Shown here in pieces: positions 46,663 through 56,300 of a DNA stretch of 64,000 bases. The notes under the pieces were generated by a model. The model was not told the DNA's origin. It worked only from the letters and a program-made list of their open reading frames with translations, and did not search any database. Source of the DNA: Bradyrhizobium nivariense. GTDB taxonomy: Bacteria; Pseudomonadota; Alphaproteobacteria; Rhizobiales; Xanthobacteraceae. Position 1 is the first letter of the stretch. Each line of letters opens with the position of its first letter. The position numbers were made by a program, and so were the translations under genes. The DNA is taken from the NCBI RefSeq assembly GCF_029846715.1, contig NZ_JARVWW010000001.1, positions 620,001 to 684,000 of the forward strand, in the 5' to 3' direction.

Positions 46663-46853
46663 TCGATCGGCGGTCGAGGGCCTGCATAGGCTCCCCTCGG
46701 GATGACGAAGTCACCCAGTGACACGACCGGCCCATGATGAGCCACGGCGCGATGCCGTGCGTGCGTACCATGGATGGGAGCCGCGCTTGCACAGGCGGTC
46801 AGCGAAATCAGAAAGCCAACTGACAGAAGAGAACGCATCGAACTTTTCTCCAT
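46659..46853 (-). CDS. Small exported protein, C-terminus lost at a junction
   Basis: ATG 46853 follows GGAGGTGAGCA. The 64-residue product has a signal sequence MRSLLSVGFLISLTACASAA, with a cysteine that could make it a lipoprotein, then a His-rich HARHRAVAHHGP and GDFVIPRGAYAGP. Similar small bradyrhizobial proteins continue further. Here the frame ends PRPPID at the point where HyuB sequence begins, so it too seems truncated by the same junction. Function unknown. Confidence 0.6.
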   Translation of the reverse strand: MEKSSMRSLLSVGFLISLTACASAAPIHGTHARHRAVAHHGPVVSLGDFVIPRGAYAGPRPPID

Positions 46854-46958
46854 TGCTCACCTCCTGGAGGTAGGACGTGCCGCTCGTCATCCCAATCCGC
46901 GCAGTCGCGCGGCGTATCACGTTGCCGGCATCGTCCCGGGTGGCGCGAACGATCGATT

Positions 46959-47678
46959 TCATAACTTCCAATATTGCACAATGAGCGGCACGATGATCCC
47001 GACCAGGACAGCGTTCAGCCCGATGCCAAGCGCGGCAAATGCGGCTCCAAGCTCGTTGCGCTCGGCTACTTGAGCGGCCGCAATGCCGCTTCCCGCAACT
47101 CCGGCAGCGAGGCCATGGGCCCGCCAGTCGTTGACGTTCAAGCTGGTCAGCATCGTCCGACCAACAACGGCCGCCACAATGCCGCCGACGATCGCGAGCG
47201 CAGCCGTCAGGGCCGGAATGCCGCCGATCTGGCTCGACACCGCGGCAGCAATGGGAGTGGTCGCAGCCTTCGGCGCCATGGAAAGCGCAACCGTGCGTGA
47301 ACCTCCGAACAACCACGCCAGGCTAATGCCGCTGATCGTCGATGTCACGGAACCCGCCAACAGCGCCAGTCCGACGCCCGCAAGATTCTCCCTCACGAGC
47401 CGGGCGCTTCGCGCCAGCGGAATGGCCAGGGCGACGGTTGCTGGTCCGAGCAGGAAATTGATGAACTGGGTCGCCTTAAAATAGACCGTGTAGTCGGTGC
47501 GGGTCACGACGACGATGGCAGCCACGATAGCGATGGCTATCAGCACGGGATTCGCCAACGTCGCCCCTCCGCAAGCCCGCAGCACCGCGTTGCCGGCCGT
47601 ATAGGCGGCCAGCGTTACGACGAGCCAGACCAACGGCGTCGCGCCAAGCGAATTCCAGAGATGGTCAATTGCAATCAT
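46959..47678 (-). CDS. lrgB: LrgB-family membrane protein
   Basis: 239 residues from ATG 47678 (MIAIDHLWNSLGATPLVWLV), almost entirely membrane helices. The family core FLLGPATVALAIPLARSARL and APKAATTPIAAAVSSQIGGI is intact. LrgB works with LrgA at the inner membrane; the pair is linked to murein hydrolase control, and in some bacteria to pyruvate or glycolate transport. The LrgA gene ends 20 bases upstream, the standard arrangement. Confidence 0.93.
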   Translation of the reverse strand: MIAIDHLWNSLGATPLVWLVVTLAAYTAGNAVLRACGGATLANPVLIAIAIVAAIVVVTRTDYTVYFKATQFINFLLGPATVALAIPLARSARLVRENLAGVGLALLAGSVTSTISGISLAWLFGGSRTVALSMAPKAATTPIAAAVSSQIGGIPALTAALAIVGGIVAAVVGRTMLTSLNVNDWRAHGLAAGVAGSGIAAAQVAERNELGAAFAALGIGLNAVLVGIIVPLIVQYWKL

Positions 47679-47698
47679 TGGCGACGGTCCGACTTGGA

Positions 47699-48106
47699 TC
47701 AACCCCGCTCCAGACCCTGCACGATGTCTGGCGCTCGCCGCGCGGCGCGGCGGCGAATGCTCCAGTGCATCACGAGGCCAGTGACAGCCAGGCTGAGCAA
47801 CGTCGATCCGATCAGGCCGGCGGCAATCGGCAACCATTCGGACCACAACACGTCGATCTCCGCTACCAGGCCGACACCCGCCGGCACGAACAGAAGTCCC
47901 ATGTGACTGATCAGGGTTTCGGCGGACTGCTCCAGGCTGCCCGTGATCGGCGACCCGGAGCTCGCGCCTCCTTTTCTGAAAGCCAGCGCGGCGGCCAGAA
48001 TTGACATGCCGATCACAGGCCCCGGTACGGGAAGCCCAACCATTCGGTGGAGCGCGTTGCCGGCGAGCTCACACCCCAGCAGAGCGAGAACTGCGGGTAT
48101 CATCAA
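47699..48106 (-). CDS. lrgA: LrgA/CidA-family holin-like membrane protein
   Basis: 135 residues with four predicted helices. The signature LVGLPVPGPVIGMSILAAAL follows the first helix and HMGLLFVPAGVGLVAEIDVL is in the third, as in LrgA/CidA. The start is a pair of Met codons at 48106. It forms an operon with lrgB. A plant or plastid LrgAB homologue moves glycolate/glycerate, so a carboxylate export role is possible; this is family knowledge, not seen here. Confidence 0.9.
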   Translation of the reverse strand: MMIPAVLALLGCELAGNALHRMVGLPVPGPVIGMSILAAALAFRKGGASSGSPITGSLEQSAETLISHMGLLFVPAGVGLVAEIDVLWSEWLPIAAGLIGSTLLSLAVTGLVMHWSIRRRAARRAPDIVQGLERG

Positions 48107-48130
48107 TTTGGCCCTGAGAGATGCACGCGC

Positions 48131-48421
48131 TCAACATCCGCGACAGATCGACCCCTCCAGCATCTTCTCAACTCGTGCATCCTCCTTGTCGATGGCAGCG
48201 TTCGTACCGAGCAGCGGGCCTTTCATGGCATGACCGATTGTCCCCGATGAGGGCAGCGCGGTGCCCAGTGAATTCGTGCCCGGTGCCGCAGCGCTCGTGC
48301 CAAGCGCGCCGCCACCCATCGACATGTGCGATCCCATCGATCCCATGCCGCCGCGGGCGAATGCTGTGGTGGCGGAGAGGACGAGACAAAGTGCGAAGCA
48401 GAGCAGGGACAACAACCTCAT
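48131..48421 (-). CDS. Small exported Gly/Met/Ser-rich protein
   Basis: 96 residues with a signal peptide (MRLLSLLCFALCLVLSATTA-FARG), then GGMGSMGSHMSMGGGALG and a conserved-looking C-terminus EDARVEKMLEGSICRGC with two cysteines. This type is common in bradyrhizobial genomes without known role. It lies 24 bases upstream of lrgA and may share its transcript. Confidence 0.65.
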   Translation of the reverse strand: MRLLSLLCFALCLVLSATTAFARGGMGSMGSHMSMGGGALGTSAAAPGTNSLGTALPSSGTIGHAMKGPLLGTNAAIDKEDARVEKMLEGSICRGC

Positions 48422-48711
48422 GATTCATACTCCGGGCGTTGAGGTGACCTGAACTGAAGTAGGCGTCAGGCACGCCCCCGCCGAGCACGATGGCGAGAGC
48501 GATCATGACAAAGAATACAGATTCGACATCGGCGCATTCATAGCTCCAAGCGTATTTCGCCTTCTCGGAAGAGTGATCTGCGACGATGCACGGTCGCCGA
48601 TGGAAATGCCTACATCAGACACATCAAGAACATTTCGATTCGGGAAACGCAACAACGAGAGCAGCAGTAAGCGCGAGCCGCTAATTCTCCGCACGAATGA
48701 GACAATGGAGA

Positions 48712-48960
48712 ATGATGATGACTGTGTTCAAGACACTAATTGCTGCGGCATTGATCTCGACGGCGACAATCCCGTCCGCATTTGCAGCGTGGTCCTTCGC
48801 GGACCAGGAGCCCGCGGCGTACGCGTCGATGTATCCGAACCGGGACGTCCTGAACGGCGGCGCCTTGACGCCGGCAGGGCGGATGGGCCTCGAGCGGGCC
48901 GGCGGCGCGGCTCCCGTGTTTGCCGGCCGCAACGTCCATATCGGGCCGAGATACCGCTGA
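48712..48960 (+). CDS. Small exported protein, unknown function
   Basis: 82 residues from ATG 48712 (GGAGA just before). The signal peptide TVFKTLIAAALISTATIPSA is followed by FAAWSFADQEPAAYASMYPN, RDVLNGGALTPAGRMGLERA and a terminal RNVHIGPRYR. I recall similar short proteins in Bradyrhizobium. Several Met codons in a row leave the exact start uncertain by two codons. It stands alone, divergent from the 48131-48421 gene. Confidence 0.6.
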   Translation: MMMTVFKTLIAAALISTATIPSAFAAWSFADQEPAAYASMYPNRDVLNGGALTPAGRMGLERAGGAAPVFAGRNVHIGPRYR

Positions 48961-49281
48961 GCGGAAGGGCTCGCGAAGCGTCATACGGGGTGCGGCCGCG
49001 ACCCGCGGCGCACCCTGTTTGCTGTTCGAAATTACTGCATCAGCTCCTATGTAATTCGCGTAGCGATCTTGCGCAGCAATTAGATTTGGGTTCGCCGTCT
49101 CTCGGCCAGTCGTCGCGATTTTCCCAGACATCGTGATCGAGCGTCCCGCATATGCGCGCATCACCGGCGCTGTCGGCGCCCGACTGCTTCGAGCCATCAA
49201 TCTCCGCTCTCGAATGTGAATTGGATCTACCGGCCTCGGCACTTACGTCTGATCTCGACAATCGAACGCCTGGGATTTTGA
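48961..49281. other. Intergenic stretch
   Basis: No gene seen. It should hold the promoter of the Thr/Ser/Pro-rich protein gene at 49282. There is no clear terminator after the 48712 gene. Confidence 0.4.
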
Positions 49282-50112
49282 ATGCGTACGCTCATCTGCG
49301 CAACGGCCGCCCTCCTGCTGAGCGGCAGCGGCTCCCTGGCACAAGTTTCGACCATGGGAACGACCGCCATGGCCATTCCCACAACACCGGGGGCGATCTT
49401 GTCGTCCCCACTGGCAGGGCCAAGCCCGTTCACGAGCCTTTTCTCGGCCTCGACCATTCCCGGTGCGCCAGCAACCACGCTGGCTTCGCCCCCACTGGCA
49501 CAGGACCCCACGCTTCCAGGAACGAGCGTGAATTGCGCGCCGACCGCGGTGGAGCTTTCGCCATCGGTGGAGAGTGTCACCGCCACGAGCAGCGGCGTTT
49601 CTGCAAGCCCCACCGCGGTGATGAGTGCAACGAGCCCGACGGGCGCAATGGGGACCATCACTGGCATGTCGGGGCTGGCTGCGCCGATGACCGCGACAAG
49701 CCTGCCGCCAACCTTGCCGGCGGCCATGCCCGTGACCATCGTCGGCACGGTCACTGGCAGCACGACAGGCACTGTGGCGCCGGCGCCCCCACTCGGCAGC
49801 TCCACGCCCGGAAGCTCGTGCACGTCGGCACCCGGAAGCACCTTGACCAATGCCGCGGCTCTGCCGGCGTCGACGCCTGATATCCCGTCAACTGCTGCCC
49901 CCGGCACCATTCAACCGCCAGCGATCAACGCAGACACCGCCGACACCAGCATCAGCCCCGCGCCGAGCGTGATGCCCACCCCGAACACGAGCGCGTGTCC
50001 CGAAAGCATTTCAATGGACCTCGCTAATTCGGCTCCGGCCAGTCCCCTCACCATAACGCCTATTAGCTCTTGCTACGCTCGAAAGAAGCGCAGTGAGACA
50101 ACCAAACAATAA
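49282..50112 (+). CDS. Exported Ala/Thr/Ser/Pro-rich low-complexity protein
   Basis: 276 residues with a signal peptide (MRTLICATAALLLSGSGSLA-QVS). A long low-complexity chain follows, with motifs STMGTTAMAIPTTPGAILSS and PGAPATTLASPPL, as in a bradyrhizobial family of exported Thr/Pro-rich proteins of unknown, possibly cell-wall role. The last 100 bases run antisense to the end of the membrane-protein gene 50011-50259, and the final residues (SCYARKKRSETTKQ) are atypical. The 3' end may have been lost, so that translation reads through into the neighbour. Minus-strand frames over the same bases lack a start and sense. Confidence 0.6.
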   Translation: MRTLICATAALLLSGSGSLAQVSTMGTTAMAIPTTPGAILSSPLAGPSPFTSLFSASTIPGAPATTLASPPLAQDPTLPGTSVNCAPTAVELSPSVESVTATSSGVSASPTAVMSATSPTGAMGTITGMSGLAAPMTATSLPPTLPAAMPVTIVGTVTGSTTGTVAPAPPLGSSTPGSSCTSAPGSTLTNAAALPASTPDIPSTAAPGTIQPPAINADTADTSISPAPSVMPTPNTSACPESISMDLANSAPASPLTITPISSCYARKKRSETTKQ

Positions 50113-50259
50113 GATGCCGCCCGCCACCAACGGCACTTCAGGCAGTAGGGTCGCTACCACGCCGGCGAGGACCACGACGGCTATGATCATGAGCGCAAGC
50201 GCGCCGTCGTCGACGAACAGCCCGGCCAGCTCCCGCAACGCGTTGGTCAGTACCGTCAT
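50011..50259 (-). CDS. Small two-helix membrane protein
   Basis: 82 residues from ATG 50259, which overlaps the stop of the COG4280-like gene by four bases. Two membrane helices: ALMIIAVVVLAGVVATLLP and VAGGILLFGCLTALLSSV. A charged tail follows. The tight overlap with a multi-helix permease-like gene suggests an accessory subunit. It ends antisense to the 3' end of the plus-strand low-complexity gene. Family not named. Confidence 0.7.
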   Translation of the reverse strand: MTVLTNALRELAGLFVDDGALALMIIAVVVLAGVVATLLPEVPLVAGGILLFGCLTALLSSVARANRRYGEGTGRSRISEVH

Positions 50260-51008
50260 GATACGGCCTCCGCCTTGGCGCGCCGGGCGAGCACCACGGC
50301 CGCGCTGCTGACAGCCAGAAACATCGCCGCAAATCCGACGATGGCGAGGTCCGAGCCTGGCCAGGCCAACCCAAGCCCCTCGCCCGCCCAGAATACGCCG
50401 AACGCGGACAGCATAATGCCGACAACGAATTTGAGCGTATTTTCCGGGACCCGCGACAACGGCCGATGCACGATCAAGCCGACCAAAGCGACGGCCAGAC
50501 ATGCCGCTACAGCACCGGCGCTGGCGGCAACGAGCAGTCCGCGACCGGCACCGAGCGCAATCACGATGAACACCACTTCAAGCCCTTCGAGAAGAACCGC
50601 CTTGAAGGTGGTGAGTGATGCGATCCAATCGAGCCTCGCTTCGTTGCGGCGGGCCTGTTCGCGCAGTTCTGCCGTCTCGGTCGCGAACGCCGTCGCCTCA
50701 TCATGGAGCGGGATCACGCCGGCGGCGCGCAGGATCGCCTTTCTCAGCCAGCGCATGCCGAACAACAAGAGCAGGATCCCGATCACGAACTGCAGGAGGC
50801 GCAGCGGAACATGGCCGAGCAAGGGTCCAAGGGCCACGACGATCAGGGCCAGCACCGCAAGGCCGGCGAGCGCACCAAGACCCGCTGGACGCCAGCCGCG
50901 AACGATGGCGACGGCCAGCACGATCGTGAGAGCTTCAACCGCCTCGACCAGCGAGGCCAGGAACGCGGCCGTTATGACCGGCCAGACGAGCGCTAAACCG
51001 CCTGTCAT
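50256..51008 (-). CDS. COG4280-type membrane protein with FTR1-like EXXE motifs
   Basis: 250 residues with about seven helices. Helix 1 contains SLVEAVEALTIVLAV and helix 4 contains VLLEGLEVVFIVIALG. This twin E-x-x-E arrangement recalls the REGLE motifs of FTR1/EfeU iron permeases, where the glutamates bind iron. A cytoplasmic-type Glu/Arg-rich linker (TETAELREQARRNEARLDW) lies between the halves. It may move a metal ion. ATG 51008 overlaps the OpgC stop by four bases. The metal role is inference from motif position only. Confidence 0.75.
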   Translation of the reverse strand: MTGGLALVWPVITAAFLASLVEAVEALTIVLAVAIVRGWRPAGLGALAGLAVLALIVVALGPLLGHVPLRLLQFVIGILLLLFGMRWLRKAILRAAGVIPLHDEATAFATETAELREQARRNEARLDWIASLTTFKAVLLEGLEVVFIVIALGAGRGLLVAASAGAVAACLAVALVGLIVHRPLSRVPENTLKFVVGIMLSAFGVFWAGEGLGLAWPGSDLAIVGFAAMFLAVSSAAVVLARRAKAEAVS

Positions 51009-52168
51009 GCGAGTTCTCCAATTTGAGCGGGCGAAGGGAGTACGCGATCGCGCTGTTTCGACCGGGGCCGCCAATATGCGACTGCCGTCATGAGCGATAT
51101 TCCGGTTAGGCCAACGGCAATCTGAACCCAGAACGAATTCAGGCTCAGTTCGATGACGGCATGCGCGCAAAACGACAGGACGATGCCGATGCAAAAAACC
51201 TGAAGCGAGTGCTGGCCACACCTGATCAGCGGTGCCAGCGCGCGCCATTGCAGAATTGGCGAATCCAGATGCAGAAACCGGGTGACCACGACAGCGAGAG
51301 CCATGAAGTGAACGACCCGGTAGGGCGCGAGGTTGGTCTTGTCGTTTGGATCGAATGGCTGCAGGATCCAGTGCGGAACAAGAACGCCGAGATCTGGCGC
51401 ACGAATGGCCATCATCACCACGAAGGCAAAGATGATGTAGGCAATCGCCAGCCAGAATGCCGCCCTCGTTCGAACAATCGATTGAATGGCGCGGCTGCCG
51501 CCCAAGGCGATCCAGGCGCCGAGGAAAAACAGCAGCTGCCAGGCGAACGGATTGAAATACCAGAGGCCGGATGGAGAGGCCGGAAGATTCCAGCCAAAAT
51601 GCCTTGCGACAACATACAGGACCAGCGAACCAGCCAGTGTCCAATTCGGTTTGCGGACCATGAGCCACAAAGCCGGCGCGAACGCGCCCAACAACAGAAT
51701 ATAAAGCGGAAGCACGTCGAGATTGACGGGCTTGTATCTCAAGGCCAGCGCCTGGACAAATTCCCGGAAGGGCATGTTCATGAAAACGGTGACGTTGAAC
51801 TGGTTCAGGTCATCCGGATCGTGAAACTCGCGTGAGACGCAGGCAATAACCGCGATATAGATCACGACCACGATGATGTGAGCGGCATATAACGTAAGAG
51901 CACGTTTTGCCAGCCTCGACGCGGTCGCTGCGTAACCCCGCTCGATCATCACTCTTCCGAAAACCAGCGCGGCGGTATAGCCGGATATGAACACGAACAG
52001 ATCGGCCGCATCGCTGAAGCCGTAGTTCTTGACCGTAATCCAGCTGAGTACCTCGTGCGGGATGTGATCCAGAAAGATCGCCCAATTCGCGAGACCACGG
52101 AACAGGTCCAGCCTGACGTCACGTCCCGCGAGAGGAGGATTGCCGCAAACCCGCATGGAACGCCTCAT
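51005..52168 (-). CDS. opgC: OpgC-family membrane acyltransferase
   Basis: 387 residues, about ten membrane helices. The family core DVRLDLFRGLANWAIFLDHI, followed by FSDAADLFVFISGYTAALVF, is diagnostic of OpgC. OpgC succinylates osmoregulated periplasmic glucans at the inner membrane. Its placement inside an efflux operon, overlapping both neighbours by four bases, is unusual, since opg genes normally cluster together. The exact start could be the fifth codon (52156). Acceptor substrate here is unproven. Confidence 0.9.
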   Translation of the reverse strand: MRRSMRVCGNPPLAGRDVRLDLFRGLANWAIFLDHIPHEVLSWITVKNYGFSDAADLFVFISGYTAALVFGRVMIERGYAATASRLAKRALTLYAAHIIVVVIYIAVIACVSREFHDPDDLNQFNVTVFMNMPFREFVQALALRYKPVNLDVLPLYILLLGAFAPALWLMVRKPNWTLAGSLVLYVVARHFGWNLPASPSGLWYFNPFAWQLLFFLGAWIALGGSRAIQSIVRTRAAFWLAIAYIIFAFVVMMAIRAPDLGVLVPHWILQPFDPNDKTNLAPYRVVHFMALAVVVTRFLHLDSPILQWRALAPLIRCGQHSLQVFCIGIVLSFCAHAVIELSLNSFWVQIAVGLTGISLMTAVAYWRPRSKQRDRVLPSPAQIGELA

Positions 52169-53358
52169 TGCCGGGACGCAGACGAAGACGATACCGGCCC
52201 GGCAACCTGCGATGTTGCGCCAGCTACCCGAACAATATCGCCGGTCACCAGCGTTTCCGGGGGACTATTGATAATCCGATCGGACGGCGTCAGGCCGGCA
52301 ATGACCTCAACGCTGTCACCGAGATCGCGGCCCAGTTTCACGCTCTTGAGGGCGACCTTGTTATTGCTGTCGAGGGTTGCGACCCGGGTGCCTTGATTGC
52401 CGGTGATGAGCGCGGTCGAAGGAATCTTCACTAAATTCGCGTCGGTCGGAATTTCGAAGTGCACATTGCAGTAGCTGCCGCCGAACAATTTTCCGGCAGC
52501 ATTATCGGCCTGCAGCTCGACCTGCATGCTGTGCGAATTTTGATTTATCGACTTGGAGACATGCGACAGCGTCGCCTCGAATTGCGCGCCCGGGTATTGC
52601 GGCATTTCGAACGTCGCCTTCATGCCAACGGTCAGGCCGGCGGTAAACGATTGCGGCACCTGCACGTAGATGCGAACGCGATGCAAGTCCGACACCTCGA
52701 ACAGCGGCTGACCGGACCCTCCCGAATTGATCAGCATGCCGAGTTCGACGTTTCGGGCGGTTACGACGCCGTCAAACGGCGCGGCCAGCGTCTTGAACGA
52801 CTGCATAGCTTCCAGTTGCCTGACATTGGCTTCGTTGGCGTCGACAACGGCCTCCTTCGCCTTGGCGTCGGCGTCGGTCTGATCTGCCAGCTGTTGGGCG
52901 ACGATCTGCTTTTGCAGCAGGATATTATTGCGGTTGGCGGTCAGCGATGCGATTTGATGATTGGCCTTGACGCTCGCCAGCGTCGCTTTGGCCTGACCAA
53001 GCTGCTGATCGAGATCGGGCGCATCGATGGAGGCCAGCACTTGGCCTGCCTTGACCGGCGATCCGATGTCGTGGTCCCAGCTCTTTACGTAACCGTTGAC
53101 GCGCGCGAAGATCGCCGCCCGGTTGAACGGCTGGATATTGCCCGGCAGCGTCAACGTCTGATGCGAGCTCCCGGGGATCAGTCCGGCGAGCGCAACCGTG
53201 GGGATGGCATGGGTTTTGGTCCAGTCCAGCACCTCCTGCTTGCTCTGCGCGCGGCCAATGAAGCCGTAGCTGAGCACGATGCCGGCCATCAGGACGGCGG
53301 CAGCCGCGGCGGTCAGAAGGCCCTTCCGGCCTGGGGCTTTGATGTCTTCCGAAGGCAT
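52165..53358 (-). CDS. RND efflux periplasmic adaptor (membrane fusion protein)
   Basis: 397 residues with one N-terminal membrane anchor (AAAAAVLMAGIVLSYGFIG, residues about 17-36), then the lipoyl-like part RAAIFARVNGYVKSWDHDIG. An alpha-hairpin of about 80 residues follows, then the returning lipoyl half KTLAAPFDGVVTARNVELGM and a C-terminal beta barrel. It links the RND pump downstream of it in the complex to an outer-membrane channel; no channel gene is present. It starts 12 bases after the pump stop. Confidence 0.93.
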   Translation of the reverse strand: MPSEDIKAPGRKGLLTAAAAAVLMAGIVLSYGFIGRAQSKQEVLDWTKTHAIPTVALAGLIPGSSHQTLTLPGNIQPFNRAAIFARVNGYVKSWDHDIGSPVKAGQVLASIDAPDLDQQLGQAKATLASVKANHQIASLTANRNNILLQKQIVAQQLADQTDADAKAKEAVVDANEANVRQLEAMQSFKTLAAPFDGVVTARNVELGMLINSGGSGQPLFEVSDLHRVRIYVQVPQSFTAGLTVGMKATFEMPQYPGAQFEATLSHVSKSINQNSHSMQVELQADNAAGKLFGGSYCNVHFEIPTDANLVKIPSTALITGNQGTRVATLDSNNKVALKSVKLGRDLGDSVEVIAGLTPSDRIINSPPETLVTGDIVRVAGATSQVAGPVSSSSASRQ

Positions 53359-53370
53359 TTTCTTCTCCGC

Positions 53371-56300
53371 TCAATGCGATTGTATTATTGCGCCGTCTGG
53401 CTCACTTGCCGCGCCGGGCCGCCGGCTATGCGCCAGGCTGAAGATGGTTGGCACCAGAAACAGGGTGGCGCAGGTGGCAAAGATCAGCCCGCCGATCACG
53501 GCACGCCCGAGCGGTTGGTTCTGCCCGGCCTCGATCGCCATCGGCAGCATGCCGATCACCATGGCGAGCGCCGTCATCAGCACCGGGCGAAACCGCGAGC
53601 CGCCCGCCTCGAACGCGGCTTCCATGGCACTCGCACCCGCGGCCATGCGTTCACGGGCAAAGCTGCTCACCAAAATGCTGTTGGCGGTCGCAACACCCAT
53701 GCACATGATCGCGCCGGTGAGGGCTGGAACGGAAAGCGTCGTTCCGGTGCCAAACAAAATCCAGACGATGCCGGCCAATGCGGTCGGCAGCGCCATGACA
53801 ATAACGAAGGGATCGACCCAGGACTGGAAGTTGATGACGATCAGCAGGTAGATCAGCACGATGGCTACCGCGAGACCGACGAAGAGCTGCTGATAGGCGC
53901 TTGTCATCGTGCTGACCTGGCCACGCAGCGCGACGCTCGCCCCCTTCGGCAGATCCTTTGCCGTGTCGTGGATCGCTTTTTGAATGTCGGATGCAAGCGC
54001 ACCGAGGTCCCGCCCCTGCGGCGTTGCAAAAATGTCGATCACCGGCTGAACGTTGTAGTGGGACACGACGGCGTTGCTGTTGCTCCGCTGGACCTGCGCC
54101 AGGCCACCCAGCAGCTGGGTATTGGCGGTGGCCGCTGATGTCACCGGAATGTTCTGCAGGCCGGTCATGGTGTTGATGTCGCGCTGCGGGGTCTGGACCG
54201 AGACCGCGTAGGACACGCCGTTGGTCGGGTTCAGCCAATAGGTCGGGGCGGACTGCGAGCTACCCGACAACGTGGTCAGCATGGCGGTGGCGACGTCCTT
54301 TTCGGTGAGGCCCGCGAGCGAGGTGAGCGAGCGATCGACATTGACGTCAAGCGTCGGCTGCTGAAACGCCTGCTGGATGCGCGCATCGGCAATGCCGGGG
54401 ATCGCCCTGATCTTCGTCAACAGCGCATTCGCGTATTTGCGATTGGCCACAAGATCCCTGCCGGCCACCTGCAGGTCGATGGGAGCCGGCACGCCAAAAT
54501 TCAGGACCTGGCTGACGATATCCGCGGGCAAGAAGGCGAAGCTGGTGCCGGGAAACTGCTGCGGCAGCTTCTCGCGCATGGTCTTGATGTAGTCGTCAGT
54601 CGGCGCGTGGTTAGGCTTAAGGCTGATCAGGATGTCCGCGTCGCCGACGCCGATGGTGCCGGAGTTGTTATAGGCCATGTTGATGCCGCTGACCGTGAGC
54701 CCGATATTGCTCACGATGCCGTCGAGTTCGTTGGCGGGAATGATGCCGTTGATGGCGGTGCCGATCCGATCGGTCAGGCTGGTCGTCTCCTCGATCCGCG
54801 TTCCCGTCGGTGCGCGGACGTGCAGCTTGATCTGGCCGCCGTCGACGGTCGGGAAGAAATCCTGGCCGAGTGAGGGCGCAAGGCCGAACGAAAGGATGCT
54901 GAAAGCCATGAAACCGGCGATCACCTTGATCCGGTTCCGCAAGCAGAGCTGCAGCAGGCCCAGATAGGCCTTTCGAACATCTTCGAACACGTGCTCGAAG
55001 CCGCGCTGGAAGCGCGCGAGCGGATTGCGGCTGGCTCTTGCGTGACCGGCCTCATCGGCCGAGCCGTGGACATGCCGATGACGCAGGAGATAGTTGGCCA
55101 GCGTCGGCACCAACGTGCGCGAGAGCACATAGGAAGCGGCCAGCGCCAGCATCACCGCTTCTGCCAGCGGCCGGAACAGATAACCGGCGACGCCGCCGAG
55201 CCCGAACATCGGCACGAAGGCGATGCAGATGCAAAGCAGTGACACGGTCGCCGGCACGACGATCTGCTGCGCGCCGTCGAGTATGGCAGGCTCGATCTCC
55301 TTGCCCTGCTCAAGATGCCAGTTGATGTTTTCGATGGTCACGGTGGCGTCGTCGACCAGGATGCCGACCGCCAGCGCCAGGCCACCAAGCGTCATGACGT
55401 TGATGGTCTCGCCCAGCAGCGAAAGGCCGGTCAACGCCGCCAGAATTGCCAGCGGGATCGAGAGCGTGATGATGAGGGTCGAGCGCCAACTGCCAAGGAA
55501 CAACAGGATCATCGCCCCGGTCAGCGCCGCCGCGATCACGCCTTCCCTGACGACGCTGGATACCGCATCGGTGACGAAAACGGATTGATCGCCGACCGCG
55601 GTCAACTTCAGGCTGCTCGGAAGCGTCTGCGACACCGTAGGCAGCAGGCTCTTGACGCCGTTGATGATGTCGAGCGTCGAGCTGGCACCCGCCTTCATGA
55701 TGGTCAGCAATACCGCGCTGGCGCCGTTGACGTGGACGGCATTGGTCTGTGGCGGACTGCCGTCATGCACGTAGGCGACGTCCCGCATATAGATGACCGT
55801 GCCGTTGACCGTCTTGATCGGCAGGTCGTTGAAGGCTTCAACCGCTTTGGGCGAGTCGTTCAGGTTGACGGTGTATTCGTACGAACCGATCTTCTGGGTT
55901 CCAACCGGCGTAATCAAATTCTGCAGCGAAAGCGCGTTGATGACGTCGTTGGCGGAAACACCGTATTGATGCAGCGCCTGTTGATTGAGGTCGGCCTGGA
56001 CCTGCCGCACCTTGCCGCCGAAGGGAAGCGGCAGGGCTGCGCCCGGCACCGGAGCCAGCGCCGGGCGAATGAAATTCAGCGCGGAATCGAAGATCTGCGT
56101 TTCCGAGATCTTGTCGCTTGAAAGGGCGAGCTGCAGAATCGGCACGCTCGAGGCGTTGAAACTCAGGATCAGCGGCGGGGTGATGCCCGGCGGCATCTGC
56201 TTCAGCACGGTCTGCGACATGCCGTTGACCTGCGCCAACGCAGCATTGATGTTCACGGTCGGCTGAAAGAAGATCTTGATGATCCCGTAGTTCACGATCG

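Noticed and set aside
49227-49910. 227-codon minus-strand frame opposite the low-complexity exported protein
   Set aside because: It has no signal peptide or ribosome site. Its Val/Gly/Ala-rich content is the mirror of the Thr/Pro/Ala-rich plus-strand gene, which does have a signal peptide.
52459-54138. 559-codon plus-strand frame opposite the RND adaptor and pump
   Set aside because: Both minus-strand genes are clear family members; this frame is Arg/His/Gln-rich shadow coding.
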